Assembly (NCBI GenBank): GCA_964637725.1
Contig: CAZWXH010000021.1
Coordinates: 1-21,465, forward strand
Source: CAZWXH01 sp964637725
Lineage (GTDB): Bacteria; Bacillota_I; Bacilli_A; Erysipelotrichales; Coprobacillaceae
Reading direction: 5' to 3'
Length of the DNA stretch: 21,465 bases
Below are positions 1 through 5,591 of this stretch, in pieces (the first letter of the stretch is position 1; the number at the start of each line of letters is the position of its first letter). A program made the translations under genes and the position numbers. The notes under the pieces are model-generated. The model was not told the origin of the DNA, searched no databases, and worked only from the letters and a program-made list of their open reading frames with translations.

Positions 1-25
1 ATAATTAAGTGTTAAGTAAAAAGAC

Positions 26-53
26 TTGACACTTGTTTTATTTATGTTATTAT
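26..53 (+). promoter_or_regulatory. Promoter of the rpsP operon
   Basis: A perfect -35 TTGACA (26-31) is followed after 16 bases by TATTAT (48-53). The TGT at 45-47 makes it an extended -10. Transcription would start near 60, leaving a leader of about 30 nt with no room for a structured regulator before the rpsP ribosome binding site GGAGGA. Confidence 0.85.
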
Positions 54-90
54 ATGTAAGCAAACTAAAATAGAATATGGAGGAAATATT

Positions 91-525
91 ATGTCTGTTA
101 AAATTAGATTAAAAAGAATGGGTGCTAAAAAATCACCATTTTATAGAATTGTTGCTGCGGATTCAAGAATGCCAAGAGATGGTCGTTTCATTGAACAATT
201 AGGAACTTATGATCCTAGACAAACTCCTGCAGTTGTAACAATTAAAGAAGAATTAGTTATGGCTTGGTTAAATAAAGGAGCTCAACCTTCTGATACTGTT
301 AAAAACATCTTAAGTGATAAAGGTATTATGAAGAAATTTGCAGAAGCTAAAGATGCTGCAAAAGCTGCTAAACCTAAAAAAGAAAAAGCTGAATTGAAAG
401 TTGCTGCTAAAAAACCAGCTGCAAAGAAACCTGCTGCTAAAACAGCTGCACCAAAGAAAACAACAACTAAGAAAGCTCCAGCTAAAAAAGCTGAAGAAAA
501 AGTTGAAGAAACTGCTGGTGAATAA
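91..525 (+). CDS. rpsP: 30S ribosomal protein S16 with a long Lys/Ala-rich C-terminal tail
   Basis: Small-subunit protein that binds 16S rRNA and is needed for 30S assembly. The N-terminal 85 or so residues are a standard S16: the start MSVKIRLKRMGAKKSPFYRI and the later GRFIEQLGTYDP are family hallmarks. S16 is usually 80-90 residues; this one has 144. From about residue 87 the chain becomes a low-complexity Lys/Ala/Pro/Thr tail with KKPAAKKPAAK and a slightly acidic end (EEKVEETAGE). The tail resembles histone H1 or the rplU product in this window (about 102-173 there). It is in frame with no sign of frameshift. The ATG at 91 has GGAGGA 6-7 bases upstream. First gene of the operon; khpA starts 3 bases after its stop. 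What the tail does is not known; binding of RNA or DNA is an inference from its charge. Confidence 0.95.
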   Translation: MSVKIRLKRMGAKKSPFYRIVAADSRMPRDGRFIEQLGTYDPRQTPAVVTIKEELVMAWLNKGAQPSDTVKNILSDKGIMKKFAEAKDAAKAAKPKKEKAELKVAAKKPAAKKPAAKTAAPKKTTTKKAPAKKAEEKVEETAGE

Positions 526-527
526 TT

Positions 528-779
528 ATGGATTACGTAAAGACATTACAAGATATTGCTAGCGAATTAGTAAGTGATAAAAATAAACTTGAAGTTCGTC
601 AAATGCCTTCTTTAGAAGAAGATACAATCGTTTTTTACGTTTATGCTGATCATGCTGATATTGCTAAGCTTATTGGTAGAAAAGGTATGATGGCTAATTC
701 TATTCGTCAATTGATGTCTGTTAGTGGACGTTTAAATGAAAAGAGATTAGATATTAAATTTGAATCATACGGAGAATAG
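528..779 (+). CDS. khpA: KH-domain RNA-binding protein KhpA
   Basis: Small single-KH RNA-binding protein of 83 residues, the usual size of the YlqC/KhpA family. The KH signature GxxG is visible as IGRKGMMANSIRQLM near residues 50-65. In other Firmicutes KhpA pairs with KhpB (Jag/EloR) and affects cell elongation and small-RNA or mRNA binding; that partner is not in this window. The gene lies between rpsP and rimM, as in Bacillus and Streptococcus, although Bacillus also has ylqD here and this window does not. No separate strong ribosome binding site is seen, so translation is probably coupled to rpsP, which ends 2 bases upstream. Its stop codon forms part of the hairpin at 775-803. Confidence 0.9.
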   Translation: MDYVKTLQDIASELVSDKNKLEVRQMPSLEEDTIVFYVYADHADIAKLIGRKGMMANSIRQLMSVSGRLNEKRLDIKFESYGE

Positions 780-803
780 ATGTGTCATACATCTATTTTT
801 TTC
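775..803 (+). terminator. Intrinsic terminator or attenuator between khpA and rimM
   Basis: A perfect 9-bp inverted repeat AATAGATGT / ACATCTATT with a 5-base loop (GTCAT) is followed by five more T. The left arm contains the khpA stop TAG. rimM begins only 14 bases after the hairpin with a strong AGGAGG (805-810), and no promoter is visible between, so partial read-through, giving less RimM/TrmD than S16/KhpA, is the likely purpose. The stem is AT-rich, so termination may be leaky. Confidence 0.7.
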
Positions 804-816
804 TAGGAGGAAACAT

Positions 817-1320
817 ATGGAACGAGTTATAATTGGAACAATAGTGAATACTCATGGAATTAAAGGTGAATTAAAAGTCAAATCATCGACTGATTTTATT
901 GAAGAAAGATTTAAAAAAGGGAATATTGTTTATATTGATAATCATGGTTCTACACTTGAAATGAAAGTGAAAACAATGCGAATTCATAAAGGGCTTGTAT
1001 TGGTTTCTTTTGAAGATAATCTTGATATTAATTTAGTAGAGAAGTATAAAGGATGTCTTTTATATGCTCTTAAAGATACGAATTTGTTAGATGAGGGAGA
1101 ATTCTATGTGAGTGATCTCGTTGATTGTGAAGTTTTTGATCAAGATAAATTAATAGGGAAAGTGATTGATGTTCAACTCTATGATCATCATGATGTTCTT
1201 GTAGTTCAAGGTAAAAAGAAAATACTTATACCTTATGTAGACGCATTTGTAAAAAATGAAGATATCGATAATAAACGAATTGATGTTAATCTCATTGAGG
1301 GATTTTATGATGAAGATTGA
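817..1320 (+). CDS. rimM: Ribosome maturation factor RimM
   Basis: Assists late 30S assembly, acting on the head region around S19. The 167-residue length is normal. The N-terminal RimM barrel carries the typical IVNTHGIKGELKV (about residues 9-21). The C-terminal PRC-barrel begins near EFYVSDLVDCEVF and ends with the characteristic PYVDAFV and LIEGF. An upstream in-frame ATG at 760 lies inside khpA and has no ribosome binding site; the ATG at 817 has AGGAGG 6 bases upstream and starts exactly where the family does. The gene is followed by trmD with an 11-base overlap, the usual rimM-trmD pairing. Confidence 0.93.
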   Translation: MERVIIGTIVNTHGIKGELKVKSSTDFIEERFKKGNIVYIDNHGSTLEMKVKTMRIHKGLVLVSFEDNLDINLVEKYKGCLLYALKDTNLLDEGEFYVSDLVDCEVFDQDKLIGKVIDVQLYDHHDVLVVQGKKKILIPYVDAFVKNEDIDNKRIDVNLIEGFYDED

Positions 1321-2029
1321 TATTCTTTCTTTGTTTCCTGATATGTTTGATGGTTTTTTAAGGACTTCCATTATATCACGAGCAATTGACAATGATTTAG
1401 TAGAAGTCAAGATTCATGATTTTAGAGAATTTGCTGATAATAAACATAAAAAAGTAGATGATTATCCTTATGGTGGGGGACAGGGCATGGTCTTAATGTG
1501 TCAACCCATTATTGATTGTTTAAAGACAATAACAACAGATAAATCTTTAGTAATTCTCATGTCTCCACAAGGTCAAACACTAAATCAAGCATATAGTCAA
1601 AAACTATCAAGATATGAACATTTAATTATCATTTGTGGACACTATGAAGGCTTTGATGAACGTATTAGAGATTACGTAGATGTTGAATTATCAATTGGTG
1701 ATTATGTATTAACAGGGGGAGAACTAGCGAGTATGGTCGTCTGTGATTCGATTATACGCTTGCTTTCTGGTGCTATTAAGGAAGACTCTCATAAAGATGA
1801 TTCTTTCAGTGATGGTTTACTAGAATATCCTCAATATACAAGACCTGAATGTTATGATGGAAATCAGGTTCCTGAAGTCTTACTGAGTGGTCATCATGAG
1901 AACATTCGTAAGTGGAGATTGAAACAGTCTTTACTTAAGACATATCGTAAGAGACCTGATTTATTAGAAAAGAAAAATCTTAATAATGAAGAAATTAATA
2001 TTTTAAAAGAAATTCAAAAAAACGATTGA
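1310..2029 (+). CDS. trmD: tRNA (guanine-37-N1)-methyltransferase
   Basis: Transfers a methyl group from S-adenosylmethionine to N1 of G37 in tRNAs, preventing +1 frameshifting. SPOUT-class trefoil-knot protein of 239 residues. Motifs: start MKIDILSLFPDMF, GGGQGM (55-60), SPQGQT (85-90), CGHYEGFDERI (109-119), SIGDYVLTGGELA (128-140) in the knot, and SFSDGLLEYPQYTRP, whose Asp (about 168) matches the catalytic Asp of the family. Two adjacent ATGs (1307 and 1310) are possible; GAGGG at 1297-1301 serves either, and 1310 gives the usual family start. It overlaps the end of rimM by 11 bases, so the two are probably translationally coupled. The stop TGA also lies inside the -35 box of the rplS promoter. 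Confidence 0.94.
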   Translation: MKIDILSLFPDMFDGFLRTSIISRAIDNDLVEVKIHDFREFADNKHKKVDDYPYGGGQGMVLMCQPIIDCLKTITTDKSLVILMSPQGQTLNQAYSQKLSRYEHLIIICGHYEGFDERIRDYVDVELSIGDYVLTGGELASMVVCDSIIRLLSGAIKEDSHKDDSFSDGLLEYPQYTRPECYDGNQVPEVLLSGHHENIRKWRLKQSLLKTYRKRPDLLEKKNLNNEEINILKEIQKND

Positions 2030-2054
2030 TTTTATCATGTGAAAATGATATTAT
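2026..2054 (+). promoter_or_regulatory. Promoter of rplS, embedded in the trmD stop codon
   Basis: TTGATT (2026-2031) and TATTAT (2049-2054) are separated by exactly 17 bases, and TGA at 2046-2048 gives an extended -10. The -35 box covers the TGA stop of trmD. The layout is almost the same as at rpsP (extended -10 with TATTAT), consistent with high, separately set expression of L19. Confidence 0.75.
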
Positions 2055-2060
2055 ATATCA

Positions 2061-2139
2061 GTCTTTGGACGCAGAAGTTCCGCTGGTTATCAAACGAATG
2101 AACTTTGAAGAAAAATTTAGTCAAGGAGGAAGTCATATT
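2061..2139 (+). promoter_or_regulatory. L19 leader (ribosomal protein autoregulatory element), 5' UTR of rplS
   Basis: The 110 bases between trmD and rplS hold no gene but contain a foldable element just after the predicted start of transcription. TTTG (2064-2067) pairs with CAAA (2091-2094), and inside it AC-(G)-CAG (2069-2074) pairs with CTGGT (2083-2087) around the loop AAGTTCCG. A leader of this kind upstream of rplS is known in low-GC Firmicutes (Rfam L19_leader), thought to let L19 repress its own synthesis. The assignment rests on position and folding by eye; a covariance-model search was not possible. Confidence 0.6.
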
Positions 2140-2487
2140 ATGAATATGCAATTAGTTGATCAAATTACTAAAAAACAATTAAGAAATGATGTTCCAGATT
2201 TCAAACCTGGGGATACTTTAAAAGTTTATGTAAAGATCAAAGAAGGTGACAAAACACGTGTTCAGTTATTTGAAGGTGTTTGTATCGCTAGAAAAGGTGG
2301 AGGAATTTCTGAAACTTTTACAGTTAGAAAAATCTCTTACCAAGTTGGTGTAGAAAGAGTTTTTCCTGTTCATTCACCAATCATTGATAGAATTGAAGTC
2401 ACTAAAATCGGTAGAGTTCGTAGAGCTAAATTACATTACTTACGTAACTTATCTGGTAAGGCTGCTAGAATTAAAGAAATTCGTTAA
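2140..2487 (+). CDS. rplS: 50S ribosomal protein L19
   Basis: Large-subunit protein at the 30S/50S interface. The 115-residue length is normal for L19. Recognisable stretches are FKPGDTLKVYVKIKEGDKTR near the start, LFEGVCIARKGGGISETFTV in the middle, and SPIIDRIEVTKIGRVRRAKL with LHYLRNLSGKAARIKE at the end. The frame is open further upstream, but the ATG at 2140 is preceded by AAGGAGGA (2123-2130) and gives the correct family start, while the upstream part is the structured leader. It has its own promoter and leader, and a strong terminator begins at its stop codon. Unlike S16 and L21 here, it carries no Lys/Ala tail. Confidence 0.95.
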   Translation: MNMQLVDQITKKQLRNDVPDFKPGDTLKVYVKIKEGDKTRVQLFEGVCIARKGGGISETFTVRKISYQVGVERVFPVHSPIIDRIEVTKIGRVRRAKLHYLRNLSGKAARIKEIR

Positions 2488-2516
2488 AAGTGTGGAAATA
2501 ATCCACACTTTTTTTC
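2487..2516 (+). terminator. Intrinsic terminator after rplS
   Basis: A 10-bp stem AAAGTGTGGA / TCCACACTTT with loop AATAA runs into a tract of seven T (2509-2515). The stem begins at the last base of the rplS stop codon. This ends the rpsP-rplS operon. Confidence 0.9.
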
Positions 2517-2539
2517 TAGTCTTTTTATGAAATAGAGGG

Positions 2540-2545
2540 TATAAT
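2540..2545 (+). promoter_or_regulatory. Probable -10 box of the lepB promoter
   Basis: A perfect TATAAT sits 17 bases before the lepB start, just downstream of the rplS terminator. No good -35 is seen at the right distance. The preceding TATGAAATA (2527-2535) recurs upstream of rbgA at 3143-3151, also just before an ATAAT box. Confidence 0.5.
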
Positions 2546-2562
2546 AAAAAAAGGTGATAAAT

Positions 2563-3111
2563 ATGAGTGATAAACAGAAGAGTACTATATTTTCAATTGT
2601 TGAAATGGCTGTTGTGATAGCAATAACTGTTGTTGTTTTTAAGTATATTGTTATTCCAGTGAGAATTAACGGTGTTTCAATGGAAAATACACTTCAAGAT
2701 AATGATATAGCTTTAGTCAATGCAATGAGCGTTAAAGAGGAGAATATCAATCGTTTTGATGTTGTTGTTATTTATAGTCAAGTATTGGATGAAAAGATTA
2801 TAAAGAGGGTTATTGGATTACCTGGAGATACTATTGAGTATAAGGATGATAATTTATATATAAATGGTGAAAAAACAGATCAAGATTTCTTAGATTCTGA
2901 TTTTGTAGAAAAATCAATGATTAAATATAATGTTACAAAATTCACTGATGATTTCAAAGTTGAAGTTGGGGAAGGAAAATTCTTTGTGATGGGAGATAAT
3001 CGCTTAAGGTCAACTGATTCTAGAGAACTTGGAAGCTTTTCTATTGAAGATTTTATAGGTATAAAAGGTATGGTTATTTATCCTTTTTCAGATATTCAGT
3101 GGTTAGGATAA
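2563..3111 (+). CDS. lepB: Signal peptidase I
   Basis: Membrane-bound serine protease that removes signal peptides from exported proteins at the outer face of the cytoplasmic membrane. The 182 residues show one N-terminal membrane segment (about 11-31, rich in Val/Ile), then the S26 boxes: NGVSMENTL with the nucleophile Ser39, KIIKRVIGLPGDTIE with the general base Lys81, and FFVMGDNRLRSTDSREL (box E). The small single-span layout is of the Gram-positive SipS type. The chosen ATG at 2563 has AAAGGTGAT 6-7 bases upstream; the in-frame GTG at 2554 is part of that ribosome binding site. It stands between rplS and rbgA, an order also seen in streptococci and lactobacilli. Only a weak AT-rich hairpin (ATTAAT repeats, 3118-3137) follows it. 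Confidence 0.93.
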   Translation: MSDKQKSTIFSIVEMAVVIAITVVVFKYIVIPVRINGVSMENTLQDNDIALVNAMSVKEENINRFDVVVIYSQVLDEKIIKRVIGLPGDTIEYKDDNLYINGEKTDQDFLDSDFVEKSMIKYNVTKFTDDFKVEVGEGKFFVMGDNRLRSTDSRELGSFSIEDFIGIKGMVIYPFSDIQWLG

Positions 3112-3114
3112 TCA

Positions 3115-3137
3115 CAGATTAATAAAGTCAGATTAAT
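3115..3137 (+). repeat. Short direct repeat CAGATTAAT x2 upstream of rbgA
   Basis: CAGATTAAT occurs at 3115-3123 and 3129-3137, with starts 14 bases apart. Because ATTAAT is its own reverse complement, the two copies can also form a weak 6-bp hairpin followed by TTTTT, which might act as a poor terminator for lepB. The rbgA -10 candidate GATAAT (3159-3164) lies about 20 bases further on. Confidence 0.45.
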
Positions 3138-3186
3138 TTTTCTATGAAATATAGAATGGATAATATATAAGAAAGTGGTGATATTT

Positions 3187-4071
3187 ATGAATAATGAAAA
3201 CAAAATCAATATACACTGGTTTCCTGGTCACATGGCCAAAGCTAGAAGAGAAATAGAAAATCGTATTAAATTAATTGATATTATTATTGAATTGGTTGAT
3301 GCAAGAGCACCTTATTCTTCAAAAAACCCAATGTTGAATGATATTATCAATAAAAAGCCTCGATTGATTGTTTTAACTAAAAAAGATATGGCTGACGATA
3401 GAGAAACTGATTCATGGGTGAGTTTTTACGAATCAAAAGGTTATCAGTCAATGAGTGTTAATCTCAAAAATTTTAATGAGTATAAAAAAATCATTGAGAA
3501 GTGTAGAACTTCATTAGCTGACAAGATGCAAAAAGAACAATCGCGTGGGATTAAACCAAGACCAATTAGAGCGATGGTTATTGGAATTCCTAATGTTGGA
3601 AAATCTACCTTTATTAATAAGATAGCTAATCGTAAAGCAACTGTAACAGGAAATAAACCTGGTGTTACTAAATCACAACAAATTATTAAGGTAGCAAAGG
3701 ATTTTGAGTTATTCGATACTCCAGGAGTCTTATGGCCTAAGTTTGAAGATGAAGCAATTGCTAGAAATATTGCTTTAATAGGATCAATCAAACAAGAAAT
3801 ATTACCTTTAGATGATTTATTTATTTATATGATGTCTTTTTTAAATAAACATTATCCCCAATTATTAAAAGAACGATATCAATTAATAATTGATGAGAAT
3901 GATCCAGATTGGATAGTTCATACTTTTGATCATATCGCAAATATTAGAAAAATTAAGCCTTTAAGAGGTGAAACTGATTATGATAGAGTGATTGAATTGG
4001 TTTTTACTGATATTTATGATGGTAGTCTAGGAAAAATAACATGGGAGGATAACTCATGTGTCAAAGAATAG
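3187..4071 (+). CDS. rbgA: Ribosome biogenesis GTPase RbgA (YlqF)
   Basis: Circularly permuted GTPase needed for late 50S assembly, including incorporation of L16. The 294 residues start with INIHWFPGHMAKARREIE; His15 corresponds to the catalytic His9 of Bacillus RbgA. The G motifs are in permuted order: G4 TKKD (64-67), then G1 GIPNVGKST (133-141), then G3 DTPG (from 177). The C-terminal part matches the helical RNA-binding domain of the family. The frame is open to a GTG at 3175, but the ATG at 3187 gives the family start; the ribosome binding site (AAGTGGTG) is weak. The last 16 bases overlap rnhB, a conserved pairing. Confidence 0.95.
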   Translation: MNNENKINIHWFPGHMAKARREIENRIKLIDIIIELVDARAPYSSKNPMLNDIINKKPRLIVLTKKDMADDRETDSWVSFYESKGYQSMSVNLKNFNEYKKIIEKCRTSLADKMQKEQSRGIKPRPIRAMVIGIPNVGKSTFINKIANRKATVTGNKPGVTKSQQIIKVAKDFELFDTPGVLWPKFEDEAIARNIALIGSIKQEILPLDDLFIYMMSFLNKHYPQLLKERYQLIIDENDPDWIVHTFDHIANIRKIKPLRGETDYDRVIELVFTDIYDGSLGKITWEDNSCVKE

Positions 4072-4682
4072 AATATGAAAATAAAGCCTATCAATTAGGT
4101 AAAAAAGTGATTGTTGGCTTAGATGAGGCAGGTAGAGGTCCGATGGCTGGACCACTTGTAGTTGGAGCAGTAATATTTAAAAAAGGATACTATAATGAGT
4201 TGATCAATGATTCTAAACAATTAAGTGAAAAGAAAAGGGAAGAATTATTTGATATAATTATTAAAGATGCTTTGGCTTATCAAATCGAGATTATAGATGT
4301 CGAGGAAGTCGATAAATTAAATGTTTATCAAGCAAGCAAAAAAGGGATGATCGATGCTATACAACATATCTCAATCAATCCTGATTATGCGCTTAGTGAT
4401 GCTATGCCACTAGGTGATATTATAGAACATGTTGCGATTATCAAGGGTGATAGTCTATCTATAAGCATTGGAGCAGCAAGTATTTTAGCAAAGGTAACCC
4501 GTGATAGAATTATGAAAGAATATGATAAACAGTATCCTGAATATGGCTTTGCTAAGCATAAAGGATATCCTACAAAACAACATAAAGAGGCACTTCGTCA
4601 ATTCGGAGTAACTCCTATCCATAGAAGATCATTTCAACCAGTAAAAGATGTCTTAAATAAACAATTACAACTTAGCCTTTAA
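4056..4682 (+). CDS. rnhB: Ribonuclease HII
   Basis: Cuts RNA in RNA/DNA hybrids and removes single ribonucleotides misincorporated into DNA. The 208 residues contain the RNase HII core: GLDEAGRGPMAGPLVVGAVI with catalytic Asp23-Glu24, DSKQLSEKKREELF, the PDYALSDAM segment with the third Asp, KGDSLSISIGAASILAKVTR, and the C-terminal YGFAKHKGYPTKQH. All acidic residues expected of an active enzyme appear to be present. The ATG at 4056 lies inside the end of rbgA and has GGGAGG 7 bases upstream. The gene is followed by a hairpin with a GAAA loop. Confidence 0.95.
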   Translation: MCQRIEYENKAYQLGKKVIVGLDEAGRGPMAGPLVVGAVIFKKGYYNELINDSKQLSEKKREELFDIIIKDALAYQIEIIDVEEVDKLNVYQASKKGMIDAIQHISINPDYALSDAMPLGDIIEHVAIIKGDSLSISIGAASILAKVTRDRIMKEYDKQYPEYGFAKHKGYPTKQHKEALRQFGVTPIHRRSFQPVKDVLNKQLQLSL

Positions 4683-4684
4683 CG

Positions 4685-4711
4685 AAATAATACGAAAGTA
4701 TTATTTTTTTT
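4685..4711 (+). terminator. Intrinsic terminator after rnhB
   Basis: AAATAATAC / GTATTATTT forms a 9-bp stem closed by C-G around a GAAA tetraloop, followed by an unbroken T run (4704-4711). The stem is AT-rich, but the GNRA loop and the long T tract make it credible. The next 40 bases are almost pure T and then A tracts. Confidence 0.75.
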
Positions 4712-4777
4712 AAGTTTTTTTTAAATAAAAAAAGAAAAAAGAAAAAAATAGATGTATATATGAGTAGGAGGGTTATT

Positions 4778-5542
4778 ATGGAAGAACTAGTATTATATTT
4801 TTCACTTAAGTATAACGGTGATTTTCAAAGTATTTATAATGCTTTGATAAACAAGGAACAAATTGATGAACAATTAAAGAGTGATTTAAAAAAGCGAGTA
4901 AAGTGTCACTACACGACTTTGTTTAGTGATGATTATCCTGAAGCTTTGAAGCTTATTAATTGTCCACCATTTGTTTTGTATTATTATGGAGATTTATCAT
5001 TGGTAAAGAGAAAAACAATTGGTGTCGTTGGGATGCGAGAGATGAGTAACTATGGAAAGGAGGTTACAGAAACTTTTGTCAGTCAATTAATTCTTAATGA
5101 TTATGTTATTGTTAGTGGAATGGCAAAGGGTATTGATACGATAGCTCATCAGTGTGCAATAGATAACAGTGGTAAAACAATTGCTGTCTTAGGAACAGGA
5201 ATAGAATATTGTTATCCTAAAGAGAATATGAATTTGTATCAAAACTTAAAGGATAGTCAATTAGTTATGAGTGAATATCCTTTTGCAACTGCCCCATCAA
5301 GAAAATTATTTCCATTTCGTAATCGTATAGTTGCCGGATTATCCAAATGTATATTAATTAGTGAAGCAAAAGTGAGAAGTGGAACAATGATTACAGCTGG
5401 ATATGCTTTAGAACAGGGGAAAGAAGTTTATTGTATACCTGGAAGAATTGGTGACTATGATGGCTGTAATGAGCTAATAAAACAGGGAGCAACGCTGCTT
5501 ACAAATGTAAATGATATTCTAGAAGATGAAGATATGGGTTGA
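4778..5542 (+). CDS. dprA: DNA-processing protein DprA (Smf)
   Basis: Binds incoming single-stranded DNA and loads RecA during natural transformation. The 254 residues carry the extended Rossmann fold: IGVVGMREMSNYG, VSGMAKGIDTIAHQ, GTGIEYCYPKEN, SEYPFATAPSRKLFPFRNRI, EAKVRSGTMITAGYALEQG and VYCIPG. A short helical N-terminal domain precedes it. No C-terminal winged-helix domain is present, as in most Firmicutes. The frame opens at an ATG at 4760, but the ATG at 4778 has TAGGAGGG 6 bases upstream and is preferred. The order rnhB-dprA-topA-trmFO-xerC is conserved in Firmicutes. It ends in the -35 box of the topA promoter. Confidence 0.93.
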   Translation: MEELVLYFSLKYNGDFQSIYNALINKEQIDEQLKSDLKKRVKCHYTTLFSDDYPEALKLINCPPFVLYYYGDLSLVKRKTIGVVGMREMSNYGKEVTETFVSQLILNDYVIVSGMAKGIDTIAHQCAIDNSGKTIAVLGTGIEYCYPKENMNLYQNLKDSQLVMSEYPFATAPSRKLFPFRNRIVAGLSKCILISEAKVRSGTMITAGYALEQGKEVYCIPGRIGDYDGCNELIKQGATLLTNVNDILEDEDMG

Positions 5543-5566
5543 CAAAAAGTCAAAAAGACATAATAA
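5539..5566 (+). promoter_or_regulatory. Promoter of topA, overlapping the dprA stop codon
   Basis: A perfect TTGACA (5539-5544) includes the dprA stop TGA. TAATAA (5561-5566) follows after 16 bases; AATAAT at 5562-5567 is an alternative with 17. Transcription would start about 20 bases before the topA start codon. Confidence 0.6.
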
Positions 5567-5591
5567 TAGAAAAAACGTAGGAGGTTAGACT

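Noticed and set aside
91..525. Lys/Ala tail of S16 as a frameshift or fused second gene
   Set aside because: The frame continues smoothly from the core, and base use and spacing to khpA are normal; a similar tail on L21 supports a real extension.
1150..1410. Open minus-strand frame of 86 codons across rimM/trmD
   Set aside because: No ribosome binding site or recognisable protein; it lies opposite two well-supported genes and is explained by their AT-rich codons.
3444..3791. Minus-strand open frame of 115 codons inside rbgA
   Set aside because: It is the complement of conserved GTPase motifs, with no promoter or ribosome binding site.
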